DNA from: Bacilli bacterium
GTDB lineage: Bacteria > Bacillota_I > Bacilli_A > RF39 > UBA660
Direction of reading: 5' to 3'
NCBI GenBank assembly: GCA_017480975.1
Contig: JAFURK010000035.1
Span: forward strand, 1 to 47,127
Length of the DNA stretch: 47,127 bases
The notes under the pieces are model-generated. The model was not told where the DNA came from. It worked only from the letters and a program-made list of their open reading frames with translations, and did no database searches. Below are positions 16,609-25,063 of the stretch, piece by piece. The translations under genes were made by a program, and so were the position numbers. How positions within the stretch are numbered: position 1 is the first letter of the stretch; each line of letters starts with the position of its first letter.

Positions 16609-16689
16609 CGTTACCTCCTCTACCTATATTATTAGAGATAACTTTTCAAAATCCTTTTTATTTTTAAAATTTCTTTTATTTTTTCTAAA

Positions 16690-16721
16690 ATACGAACAAA
16701 ATGCTTATAATTCGTTCGTAT
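16690..16721. promoter_or_regulatory. Inverted repeat upstream of the adhesin gene
   Basis: ATACGAAC (16690-16697) and GTTCGTAT (16714-16721) are perfect 8-base arms separated by 16 bases. The spacer contains AAAATGCTTA, a variant of the recurrent 3'-flank motif. The arms contain the CGAAC half-site seen in LexA boxes, but the spacing is wrong for LexA. It may be an operator for the adhesin-sortase operon or a structured leader. Confidence 0.4.
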
Positions 16722-16770
16722 ATAAATCAAGATTAAAATAATAATGAAAAACCAATTCTGAATAAAAACC

Positions 16771-16798
16771 TAAAAAAAAGAAACACTTAATAAAGTGT
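16771..16798 (-). terminator. Terminator after the M13 peptidase gene
   Basis: In the minus sense ACACTT-TATT-AAGTGT (16783-16798) is followed by TTCTTTTTTTTAGG, just beyond the peptidase stop codon. It ends the ABC transporter-peptidase operon. Confidence 0.75.
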
Positions 16799-16807
16799 CC
16801 AAAATAT

Positions 16808-18772
16808 CTACCATACCTCAATCCTATTTTCTTTACTTATCCACATATCATGCCATAGATAAATATTATATACTGAATAAAATTCTTCAATACTAGACAA
16901 TACCGCATTTACTCTAAACTCGTTAGGAGCATGAACATCTTGAAGCAACAATAATTTCTTATATTCTTCACTCTCCTGACTAGCCCATATACTAGCAAAT
17001 GAAGAAAACATGCTCCTAAATTCTTCGTTATTAGCTCCCTTATTATCAGCGATATCTACAATACATTCTAGTGCCCCTAAATCAGCAATATTCTCATTAA
17101 CAGTCTTTTCACCATCAATGTATTTCCCATCTATTACTTCTAACTTACTATAATAATCAATAACATCTTCTTTTAACTTTTCAAACTCAACTTTATCATC
17201 TTCACTCCACCAATCAATCATATTGCCATTCTCATCAAATTTAGAGCCATTTCCATCAAACGCATGCGTCACTTCGTGCGCCAAAATCATTCCTAATATT
17301 CCTAATTTTTCATAATAATTAGCCTTATCATCAATAAGTTCAAAAAATGCTACTGGTATTATTATTGAATTATCTAAAGGTTGGTAATAAGCATTAACTT
17401 GTGTTTGTTGCACTAATCCTATCTTATCTCCACTATCTAATCTAGCCAAATCAGTCCTTTTAACTTGTTTTTGCACCTCGATTACATCTTCAATCAAACT
17501 ACTATTATCTAACCTCAAATCCTTAGCTACTTCGTAGCCGCCTTCATCACCAATACCTACTACTACTTTCATTTTATCTAACTTTAATACTGCCTTCTCT
17601 TTGGCCTTATCACTAAGCCAATTATTATTTCTTAGTCTTTCTCTAAAAACATCTTTAATCTCTAAAAACATTTTTTCTATTTCTTCTATTTGTTCATCCT
17701 TTAAATAAATATCCTCATAAACCTTATCTATCTCACTACTAAATAAATTAATTACTATATCTTGGGCATCTTCCTCTAAAGTATTATCCTCTACTTTACC
17801 TAACAATCCTTCATTTAAATTATTTACTACTTCTATATACTCACTAGATGCATAGCTAGCGTAGCTAGCCAATACTTCAGTAACAATAACTTCTTTCCAA
17901 ACATTTAAATTTTCTATTTTTAAACTATCATTTAAATACTTATATTGACCACTATCTACTAAACTATAACTATCCCTATTATTAATCCCCTTTCTAGATA
18001 AGTATTCTCTACCTGCATTAGATAATATCCCTTGTATATCATCTAATGCCACTACTTGATAATAATCAGCTATCTCATCAAGATCACTAGCTAACTTCGA
18101 ATGACTTCTCACCTCTTCATAAAAAGCAAAAACTCTCTCTACTACCGCTCTAGCATCTTTACCTTCATAGCCATAAGCCTTCCATAACTGAACACAAGCC
18201 CTTCTTAAATAAGCTTTATAACTCATATAATCTTCATCAATAATATAATCGCCACTCGCACCAAACGCTAATGTTACTGGATAAAAATAAACGATATTCT
18301 TACTATTATCCTGATAATCTTGAACTATTTTAACATTTGTTAATAAATCTACTCCTAGTTCTTCTTCAATTATCACAATTATATTAACTAATTCTTCAAC
18401 TGTTGACACCTTCCATACTTTATCTAAATAAGGTTCTAATACTTTAATCCCCTCTTTATTTCTCCAATCTATATTAATAGCTTTATTATAAACTGCTTCT
18501 ATAGCTCTTCTCTCATCGATTGTTAATTTATCTATATTATTATTCAAAATATTATCTAGAACATCATCAATATCTTCATCAACCTTATCCTGAGCATCAC
18601 TAAAATAACTCCAATTATATTCATCATCTTCTAACTTATTGTCTTCTAATATATCTTTATTTACTGATAAATAATAATTATCTTTTAAATTATCTTCTTC
18701 CCTTTCAATAAAAAAGAAAAAGAAACCTAAAATAAAAACTATCCCTATCAAAAACATTTTTCTCTTTATCAT
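16808..18772 (-). CDS. pepO: M13-family metallopeptidase (PepO/neprilysin type)
   Basis: This 654-aa zinc endopeptidase has HEVTH at 499-503, the third ligand Glu560 in ENIADLG, and the substrate-binding block NAYYQPLDNSI. It ends in EVW, as neprilysin-family proteins typically do. Unlike cytoplasmic PepO it has an N-terminal hydrophobic helix (about 5-20), so it is membrane-anchored or secreted. The ATG at 18772 follows AAAGGAG and is preferred over a TTG eight codons upstream. It is the last gene of an operon with a NatAB-type exporter, 39 bases after the permease, which suggests the two act together at the cell surface, for example on peptides. Confidence 0.9.
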   Translation of the reverse strand: MIKRKMFLIGIVFILGFFFFFIEREEDNLKDNYYLSVNKDILEDNKLEDDEYNWSYFSDAQDKVDEDIDDVLDNILNNNIDKLTIDERRAIEAVYNKAINIDWRNKEGIKVLEPYLDKVWKVSTVEELVNIIVIIEEELGVDLLTNVKIVQDYQDNSKNIVYFYPVTLAFGASGDYIIDEDYMSYKAYLRRACVQLWKAYGYEGKDARAVVERVFAFYEEVRSHSKLASDLDEIADYYQVVALDDIQGILSNAGREYLSRKGINNRDSYSLVDSGQYKYLNDSLKIENLNVWKEVIVTEVLASYASYASSEYIEVVNNLNEGLLGKVEDNTLEEDAQDIVINLFSSEIDKVYEDIYLKDEQIEEIEKMFLEIKDVFRERLRNNNWLSDKAKEKAVLKLDKMKVVVGIGDEGGYEVAKDLRLDNSSLIEDVIEVQKQVKRTDLARLDSGDKIGLVQQTQVNAYYQPLDNSIIIPVAFFELIDDKANYYEKLGILGMILAHEVTHAFDGNGSKFDENGNMIDWWSEDDKVEFEKLKEDVIDYYSKLEVIDGKYIDGEKTVNENIADLGALECIVDIADNKGANNEEFRSMFSSFASIWASQESEEYKKLLLLQDVHAPNEFRVNAVLSSIEEFYSVYNIYLWHDMWISKENRIEVW

Positions 18773-18811
18773 GTTTCTTCTCCTTTCATTTACCAAAAGT
18801 ACTGATAAGTA

Positions 18812-19963
18812 CTATCCTTCATGAAATAAAACTCTCTCTGTACGATACTGTTTTAATATATAAGTAATTACTAATACTACACATATTACTGAAGATAATA
18901 TTACCATTAATATAGATATTAAATCTAAATTACCAGAAAAAATATCCATCAATACCTGCGTATAATTAAGTATTGGAACTAAATAATACCATTTCTCTAT
19001 TTCCATTCCCATCAAAGAAATAAACATTGGAATAATCGTTAACATATTTAATGTTGAGCTCATTGATTGAGCCTCTTTATAGGTCTTCGCCATACTAGTC
19101 ACTGCAATACTAAGCCCCGCGATAAAACAAGATGCTAATACCACTACTAGTATTGCCACTAATATACTAACCATATCAAAAGTAAAATTAATATCTTCAA
19201 ATACTTCAAAAGAATTAGTAGCTATCTCTAAACTTCCTAATGTTAAAACTAACCCAATTAAAGAAGATAAAATCCCCATAATAACAGTTGCCAAATATTT
19301 ACCAACAATCAAATCTCTAACCTTAATTGGAAACGTAAGAATTGTCTCCATTGTACCATTCTCTTTCTCCACTGCTGTTGCAGATGTTGCCATATTAGTA
19401 GTAGCCAACACAATTGACATAACAATATATGTAAATGAAACTGTAAACATCATCAGTAATATAAAATTCTCCCCATCTAAATCAACTATTTCATATTCTA
19501 CATTAGCATAAGCCTTATCTACATCTATATCTTCTCCTATTAAATAAAGTTTAGCCAAATATTCATTATATCCTTCCAAATAAGTAGTAACATAACTACT
19601 AACATACATTCCCTCTTCTGAATCTTCATTAACATACAAATAATATTTATCTTCATCTTCTAAATAAGTAATATATCCTGCTATCTCACCCTTGCTGTAA
19701 GCCTTTTCCAAAACCTCTTTATCATCATACACTTTAGCCTCTAAATTAGCCTCTTCCATTAAAGTAATTTCTGTCGTATTGGGTTGATAATCAACCCCTA
19801 TTAAATATTTACTAGCATCTTCTACCCCTTCATATATATAAGCATACAAAAAAATCATTACTGGAATCAAAAGTGGAAAAGCTAGTAAAGTAATTAATGT
19901 CTTTTTATCTCTTAAAATGGAGCGAATTTCCTTCTTAACTGTAATCCATATACTAGCCATCAT
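18812..19963 (-). CDS. natB: ABC-2 type exporter permease (NatB-like)
   Basis: This 383-aa protein has one N-terminal membrane helix (about 22-45), an extracellular region of about 130 residues and then five or six helices in the second half. This is the layout of NatB and related ABC-2 permeases (B. subtilis NatB, 386 aa). The opening WITVKKEIRSILRDKKTL is typical. GAGGAGGGATA precedes two consecutive ATG codons. It overlaps the ATPase gene by 11 bases, so the two form one transporter. Sodium export as in NatAB is possible; a peptide or antibiotic substrate is equally possible. Confidence 0.8.
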   Translation of the reverse strand: MMASIWITVKKEIRSILRDKKTLITLLAFPLLIPVMIFLYAYIYEGVEDASKYLIGVDYQPNTTEITLMEEANLEAKVYDDKEVLEKAYSKGEIAGYITYLEDEDKYYLYVNEDSEEGMYVSSYVTTYLEGYNEYLAKLYLIGEDIDVDKAYANVEYEIVDLDGENFILLMMFTVSFTYIVMSIVLATTNMATSATAVEKENGTMETILTFPIKVRDLIVGKYLATVIMGILSSLIGLVLTLGSLEIATNSFEVFEDINFTFDMVSILVAILVVVLASCFIAGLSIAVTSMAKTYKEAQSMSSTLNMLTIIPMFISLMGMEIEKWYYLVPILNYTQVLMDIFSGNLDLISILMVILSSVICVVLVITYILKQYRTERVLFHEG

Positions 19964-20708
19964 TATCCCTCCTCGTTAACTCGAAAAATGCATCTCTTAA
20001 ATTATCTTTACCACTTTTTTTCTTTATTTCCTTAACAGTTCCCTCAATTAATACTTTTCCCTTATTCATCATTAAAATCTTATCACAAATAGACGTAGCT
20101 TCTTCCATATAATGAGTTGAATATATAATACATTTCCCCTTAGCTTTCTCTTCTTTAATAAAATCAATAATAACCTTCCCCGAAATAACATCTAATCCAC
20201 TCGTCGCTTCATCTAATATATAATACTTTGGATCATGCACTAAACATCTAGCAATACTAACCCTTTGGTATTGCCCTGTCGAAAGATTTTCTATTTTTTG
20301 ATGAGCAAAACTCTTCATATCAAACCTATCAACAATAACTTCAATCCTTTTATCAAGAACATCTTTTTCAACATCATAATATTCCCCACACATACGAAGT
20401 AATTCTACTGGTGAAATATCCTTATATAATTTAGTATTTCCTGATAAAAAAGCTAAATTTTTCTTTATTTCAATCCCCTTATCTTTATAACTTTTTTTAT
20501 CAATTAAAATGCTTCCCTTGCTTGGTTCCATAATACCAGACAACATCCTAAGCATAGTCGTTTTCCCCGCCCCATTCGGGCCAATTATTCCAAATATCAT
20601 CCCATCATCTACTTTGAAAGTTATATCATTATCCGCATAAAACTTAATCTTTTTCTTCTTATCTATTTTCTTAGTAAATTCCTTATATACATGAGATACC
20701 TCTATCAT
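19953..20708 (-). CDS. natA: ABC exporter ATPase (NatA-like)
   Basis: This 251-aa ATP-binding subunit shows Walker A GPNGAGKTT, the signature LSTGQYQRVS, Walker B YYILDEATSGLD and a switch His in IYSTHYMEE. The length fits NatA-type subunits. The ATG at 20708 is preferred because AAAGG lies 9 bases before it and MIEVSHVYKEF is the usual start; two upstream start codons (20714, 20717) are too close to that site. Its end overlaps the permease start. Confidence 0.9.
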   Translation of the reverse strand: MIEVSHVYKEFTKKIDKKKKIKFYADNDITFKVDDGMIFGIIGPNGAGKTTMLRMLSGIMEPSKGSILIDKKSYKDKGIEIKKNLAFLSGNTKLYKDISPVELLRMCGEYYDVEKDVLDKRIEVIVDRFDMKSFAHQKIENLSTGQYQRVSIARCLVHDPKYYILDEATSGLDVISGKVIIDFIKEEKAKGKCIIYSTHYMEEATSICDKILMMNKGKVLIEGTVKEIKKKSGKDNLRDAFFELTRRDNDG

Positions 20709-20732
20709 AAACATCAACCTTTCTATTAATAT

Positions 20733-21269
20733 TTATCCAAAAATTACTCCCAAAATTACAACACACGAAAAAATTAAAACAACTGCGCCAAAAATAATTA
20801 AAACAATACTACTTGCGAACCCCTCATTAAATAACCTCTTATCATCTTTTACTTCTACAATTGGTTGATTAAACATTCTTTCACTAACTAAACCGTAATA
20901 TATTAAACAATCCTTAATTAAACTTCTATTAACGGTTGAAACATAACACTTATCTATATCAAAAAATAAATTACTATCTAAATCAACATTCTTTATAAAA
21001 CGAAAACCATCATCCTCTAATTCTTCTTTACTATCTTTATTCAATAATCTCTTTATAATACCATCTAATACTTCCCTTTCCCCATTATCAAAATCATTCT
21101 CTATAACATAGCCTAAACTCCCTTTAAGCATTTTTGACACAAATATATTAGCCATCTCTTGATCTCTTCTAATACTATATATTAAATAACTACTATCTTG
21201 ATATTGCAATCCCCCTATTATCATTGCCATCATCTTATGATTACTATTTCTATCTACTAATTCAACCAT
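20733..21269 (-). CDS. C-tail-anchored hypothetical protein ahead of natAB
   Basis: No family is recognised. The 178-aa protein is soluble and acidic for about 148 residues, then has a single C-terminal helix (about 151-175) that would anchor it with the bulk in the cytoplasm. Blocks such as SSYLIYSIRRDQEMANIFVS and VIENDFDNGERE suggest a compact globular domain. GGAGATG precedes the start. It lies 24 bases before natA and is probably the first gene of the transporter-peptidase operon, so an accessory role to that exporter is a fair guess. Confidence 0.6.
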   Translation of the reverse strand: MVELVDRNSNHKMMAMIIGGLQYQDSSYLIYSIRRDQEMANIFVSKMLKGSLGYVIENDFDNGEREVLDGIIKRLLNKDSKEELEDDGFRFIKNVDLDSNLFFDIDKCYVSTVNRSLIKDCLIYYGLVSERMFNQPIVEVKDDKRLFNEGFASSIVLIIFGAVVLIFSCVVILGVIFG

Positions 21270-21311
21270 TATATATCATCTCCTATTCATATTATAAAAT
21301 AATAATAACAC

Positions 21312-21338
21312 AAAAAAAAGAGAATAGATATACTATTC
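21312..21338 (-). terminator. Terminator after the 532-aa gene
   Basis: In the minus sense GAATAG-TATAT-CTATTC (21322-21338) is followed by TCTTTTTTTT. Confidence 0.7.
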
Positions 21339-21351
21339 CTAAAATTTTAAG

Positions 21352-22950
21352 TTATTGTTGTTGATCATTTAACCTCTTAACTTTCTTTAACTTATCCTCA
21401 TTTATTTTTTTACTTTTCTTCAAATTATTTTTAACTATCATAACCTTATTTTGATTATGAAGAAGTTTATTCTCAATTTTTTCTATCTTTTTTAATGTAT
21501 CTTCATATCCAGGTATTTTGCTGTTATAAAACATTAAGAAATCATTCTTTAATCTTTCAATATCCCTTATCGTATCTTCAAGCAAATTTTCTGTATATTC
21601 AACATCATTTAAATGATTATTTAATTCATAAGAATAATTAACAGCCTCATAATTAACATGTCGAATTTCTTCCATATGAAGATTTCGATATACATTACCA
21701 ATCATTCTTCTAGTCGCTATAGTCTGCATTGCAATGCCCGGTATTAAACCTGCTAATGGTGACAATACCATTAATCCCATATATCTAAGACTTTGACTTA
21801 ACAATTCCCCAATTCCACGCATATGCCTAGTCACATATTCTTCTCTATTAATAACATCAATCTTATCCATTAATTCATCAAAATATTTATTTTGTCTTTC
21901 TATTTCTATTGAACATTTCTTATCAATATCTACGACATCAATTAATTCTAATTTAACCTTATCATATTTTTTATCTCTAATATCATATTCATTAATTTTC
22001 TCTTCATTATTCCTCTGTAATTTTTCAGTATCCTCTTTAACAATTAATAAATTATTATATAAACTCTTAAATTCCTCTAAAGCTTTATACTCTTTAACAA
22101 ACTTTTTTTCACCATCTAAACTATCTAACAGTGATCTATAATTAATAATATCATCTACGATTAATTTATCATCTATCCCTATTACATTATCAATATAATA
22201 ATTACGATTATATAAATTATATTGATCAATAATTTCATTAATCTTAATTATTAATTCATTAATTCGGGACCTTATTTCTTTAACTTTCTTTAATTCTAAT
22301 TCACTATCTTGTTTTTGAGATAACAAAAACAATTCACTCTCTAATACTTCTAATTCATCTAATTTATCTTCAAAACTTTCTTTTATTTTATCAATTATTT
22401 CTGTTCCTAATTCTTGTAATAACTGTTGTTTCTCAAAATCAGCTATCGCTTTAGCTCTAACTTTATTTCTACTAAAACTTGAATTATAACTTACTTTTTT
22501 ATTTCTTTTTACTTCCCAATTATTACTTCTATCAACATTAATAGCTTTATCTCTATCTAAGTTTAAAACATCAGCATTACTTACAACTTTTCCCCCAATA
22601 GATTCGTTTCTCCTTACAAGTTTAACCTTTCCTTTAGAGGCTACTGCTTTATCATTAGTAATGCCAACACTTCCATTATATCTTCTATCCTTTGCAGTAG
22701 CCCTAATATTAACAATAACTTCTGATATATCATTATTATCTACTTTAATAATTTCTTTATTATCTATAGAAACTTTTCTCTTATATATTGGAGTAGTATC
22801 TTTTCTTATTGATTGTCTAATCTCTTGCACTTTACTTTGAATAAACTCTTCATTATTAACTTGGTTTCTTTTCTTTGATCTAGCTAATCTAATTTTTCTA
22901 AGTCTTTCCTGAAATTTACTATAAATTCCCCCATTACCTTGACCATTCAT
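21352..22950 (-). CDS. Large coiled-coil protein with one hydrophobic hairpin
   Basis: No family is recognised. The 532-aa protein has a basic, low-complexity N-terminal third (about 1-165) and long predicted coiled coils (about 165-250, 280-385, 445-530) with many Lys/Glu heptads. A single hydrophobic stretch lies near 395-425 (YMGLMVLSPLAGLIPGIAM), which could form a membrane hairpin. This resembles cytoskeletal or membrane-tethering proteins in shape only. AAAGGAGGTACT precedes the ATG. A 55-codon gene lies 32 bases upstream and shares its promoter. Confidence 0.6.
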   Translation of the reverse strand: MNGQGNGGIYSKFQERLRKIRLARSKKRNQVNNEEFIQSKVQEIRQSIRKDTTPIYKRKVSIDNKEIIKVDNNDISEVIVNIRATAKDRRYNGSVGITNDKAVASKGKVKLVRRNESIGGKVVSNADVLNLDRDKAINVDRSNNWEVKRNKKVSYNSSFSRNKVRAKAIADFEKQQLLQELGTEIIDKIKESFEDKLDELEVLESELFLLSQKQDSELELKKVKEIRSRINELIIKINEIIDQYNLYNRNYYIDNVIGIDDKLIVDDIINYRSLLDSLDGEKKFVKEYKALEEFKSLYNNLLIVKEDTEKLQRNNEEKINEYDIRDKKYDKVKLELIDVVDIDKKCSIEIERQNKYFDELMDKIDVINREEYVTRHMRGIGELLSQSLRYMGLMVLSPLAGLIPGIAMQTIATRRMIGNVYRNLHMEEIRHVNYEAVNYSYELNNHLNDVEYTENLLEDTIRDIERLKNDFLMFYNSKIPGYEDTLKKIEKIENKLLHNQNKVMIVKNNLKKSKKINEDKLKKVKRLNDQQQ

Positions 22951-22985
22951 TAAAAGTACCTCCTTTACTATATAAGAAAAAAGAA

Positions 22986-23153
22986 CTAATCAGATAGTTC
23001 ACCAATCTCTTTAATTTCTTCTACTGATTTCTCTGTAATATCTTTAATAATATCCATAGAAACATTTTCTTCTAACATAAATTTTATTATTCTAGCTGTA
23101 ACTTCTTCTATATCATTACCATTAAGACTTTCTTTTATTTCTTTTCCAAACAC
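22986..23153 (-). CDS. Small protein of 55 aa (GTG start)
   Basis: This gene is below the usual ORF length cut-off but well supported. GAGGTGG lies 4 bases before the GTG at 23151-23153, a TTGTTA-17-TATAAT promoter lies just upstream, and the frame runs to TAG at 22986-22988 with host-like codon use. The sequence begins MFGKEIKESLNG and contains FMLEENVSMDIIKDIT followed by KSVEEIKEI. This is like the helical tail (MLKxxxxIETISxxTGLSIEEI) at the C-terminus of many Rpn/PD-(D/E)XK family proteins, but no nuclease part is present. It may be a small partner of the coiled-coil protein or a relic tail kept as a gene. Confidence 0.6.
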   Translation of the reverse strand: MFGKEIKESLNGNDIEEVTARIIKFMLEENVSMDIIKDITEKSVEEIKEIGELSD

Positions 23154-23178
23154 TATACCACCTCAAAAGTTAGTACCT

Positions 23179-23207
23179 ATTATATATTATTTCTAGAAAA
23201 TTAACAA
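23179..23207 (-). promoter_or_regulatory. Sigma-A-type promoter of the 55-aa/532-aa pair
   Basis: In the minus sense TTGTTA (23202-23207), 17 bases, and a perfect TATAAT (23179-23184), 26 bases before the GTG start. Confidence 0.65.
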
Positions 23208-23222
23208 CTAAAATTTATTATT

Positions 23223-23237
23223 AAAATACTTAAATAG
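23223..23237 (+). repeat. Recurrent 3'-flank motif AAAATACTTAAATAG, copy 2
   Basis: Identical to the copies at 2130 and 41321. It lies 8 bases beyond the nuclease stop codon; no hairpin is obvious here. Confidence 0.6.
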
Positions 23238-23245
23238 TTTATAGC

Positions 23246-23752
23246 CTAATATCCATTCTTAGTACAATAATTATTTTTATACTTACTAGTATTAGTACCC
23301 CATATTCCTAAATTATCTTTATAAGCATTTTTTTGTGCTACACATAACTCATCTATATATTTATAATCTCCATATATATAATTAACTTCAGCATATCCCC
23401 TAGATAATAATAATTCACTCAAATTATTATTATCTACAAATATCCATCCAAGTACCCTATCATACTTATCTCGTTTATTACTATTAATATCATACTCTAT
23501 ATAAATATTATTAGCCTTCTTTAACACTTCACAAGTATAATTACTAGCCTCTTCACCATATTCTTCCTGTATATTAGTTGACTCAGGCGTATCAATTCCC
23601 AAAAACCTAACCTTTTCTTCTTTGCCATTAATAATAAATCTAGCCGTATCCCCATCAATACATTTACTAAATTTAATTTCTAGTTGTTGATTAGAATTAT
23701 CACTACATCCAACCATAACTAATAATAATACTGCTACAACAAATTGCTTCAT
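23246..23752 (-). CDS. Lipoprotein thermonuclease (SNase family)
   Basis: This 168-aa protein begins with a lipoprotein signal ending VMVGC, so Cys16 would be lipidated and the enzyme held outside the membrane. The staphylococcal-nuclease fold follows with CIDGDTA (Asp33, Asp35), VRFLGIDTPES (Arg49), GEEAS (Glu67 or Glu68) and DKYDRVLGW (Arg99). All catalytic and calcium residues appear present. It is likely to degrade extracellular DNA or RNA. It starts 3 bases after the stop of the 422-aa surface protein, with its ribosome-binding site inside that gene, so the two are cotranscribed. Confidence 0.9.
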   Translation of the reverse strand: MKQFVVAVLLLVMVGCSDNSNQQLEIKFSKCIDGDTARFIINGKEEKVRFLGIDTPESTNIQEEYGEEASNYTCEVLKKANNIYIEYDINSNKRDKYDRVLGWIFVDNNNLSELLLSRGYAEVNYIYGDYKYIDELCVAQKNAYKDNLGIWGTNTSKYKNNYCTKNGY

Positions 23753-23755
23753 ATC

Positions 23756-25024
23756 CTAAGGCTCCAATAACGTAATACTACGATTAATTGTTGCAATTAT
23801 ACTACCATTATCATTCTTATAATAAACATAAACAAGCTTTTCTCCAGGTTCTTCATCAGTCCAATCTAATGTATAACTTTCCTCAAAATCTATATATTTA
23901 GTGCATACACTAGTATCCGTACTAATACACATCTTACTAGCATTTGGAGACCTTAAAGTTAAAGTTACTTCCTTTTTATCAGCATCAATTACTTCTAAAG
24001 CTCCATCATTAATCCAAAATGTATTATTTTCTATTGTATAAGGATCTTCATATGTACCAGTTCCGCCTGTTACTACAACCATTGATTCAAGTGCAATCAC
24101 TGGACGCACTCCATATGAAGAATTAGAAATATTACCTATTACCCGCCTTGCATCAGCAACCCAAGAAAATGCCCCATGTCCTGATGTGATATCAGCCGCT
24201 GCTAACCAATAATAACCACCATTATCAATTAAATCATTTGTATAACCACAAGTCTTATTACTATATGTTCCATAACAAGAACTAGCGCTTAAAATACTAC
24301 CAGTTATTTTTTCAAAATCAGTAGCATCCATTGCCCAAGAATTACTAGCATTACACAATCCACCTCTAGCCAACTCTTTATTACAATACTTTAAAGCTAC
24401 TTCATCCATATTATTTAAATGAACAGAAATATTACTAGCAGAAGTTATATAATCACTACAACTACCATTAGATGAAGTTCCATTACTACCAGTACACATA
24501 CATTCCGTTGAACCCGCACTTACCAAATAAGCACTACCATCCTCAATATAAGCAATTCTCCACCCATTATTAGTATATTTATAATTAGAATTGCCACAAT
24601 ATCCCATCTCAGCATCACTTACATAATTAGCATTTTGGCCCTTACAAGCATCATTACTACAACCATTATTACCAATATAAGTTACATAGCTACCTACTGG
24701 CATTGACGATAATAACGGATAAGATTGAAAATCAAGATTACAAGATACTCCACCTTTTTTCTTTCCATTACTAACATTCAATGTATAATCAACATTATCC
24801 CAACTAACAGTCGTATTAGCGCTACTACAATCATAATCAGCTAAATAATAAGTACCATTAGTAGGTAACGTATTAGAAACTACACCATCAATACTAATTC
24901 TTAAATTATTTCCATTATAATCAACACTTTTGGTTATAAAGGTATTCTTATCATTAAATATAACAATACTTAATAAACTTACAATCGTTATTATTATACC
25001 CACTAACAATCCTTTTTTCATCAT
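23756..25024 (-). CDS. Secreted protein with Cys-rich GVRPVI module (422 aa)
   Basis: An N-terminal membrane/signal helix (about 5-24) is followed by a beta-rich stretch and then a module shared with the upstream gene. Shared blocks are YPLLSSMPVGSYVTY, NGCSNDAC, NGWRIAYIEDGSAYLVSAG, ALKYCN, WAMDATDFEKIT, CGYTNDLIDNGGYYW and GVRPVIALES, then GGTGTYEDPY. The GVRPVI ending resembles the DUF6273 group of gut Bacillota (a recollection, not verified). Paired Cys residues suggest disulfides outside the cell. The C-terminal 80 residues form an extra beta domain. Function unknown. It lies between its paralogue and the secreted nuclease. Confidence 0.7.
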   Translation of the reverse strand: MMKKGLLVGIIITIVSLLSIVIFNDKNTFITKSVDYNGNNLRISIDGVVSNTLPTNGTYYLADYDCSSANTTVSWDNVDYTLNVSNGKKKGGVSCNLDFQSYPLLSSMPVGSYVTYIGNNGCSNDACKGQNANYVSDAEMGYCGNSNYKYTNNGWRIAYIEDGSAYLVSAGSTECMCTGSNGTSSNGSCSDYITSASNISVHLNNMDEVALKYCNKELARGGLCNASNSWAMDATDFEKITGSILSASSCYGTYSNKTCGYTNDLIDNGGYYWLAAADITSGHGAFSWVADARRVIGNISNSSYGVRPVIALESMVVVTGGTGTYEDPYTIENNTFWINDGALEVIDADKKEVTLTLRSPNASKMCISTDTSVCTKYIDFEESYTLDWTDEEPGEKLVYVYYKNDNGSIIATINRSITLLEP

Positions 25025-25063
25025 TTAGTCCCTCACTTTAACTAAAACAAACTAATTCATTAC

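Noticed and set aside
16690-16721. LexA box upstream of the adhesin
   Set aside because: CGAAC and GTTCG are separated by far more than the four bases required by the Bacillus-type LexA site.
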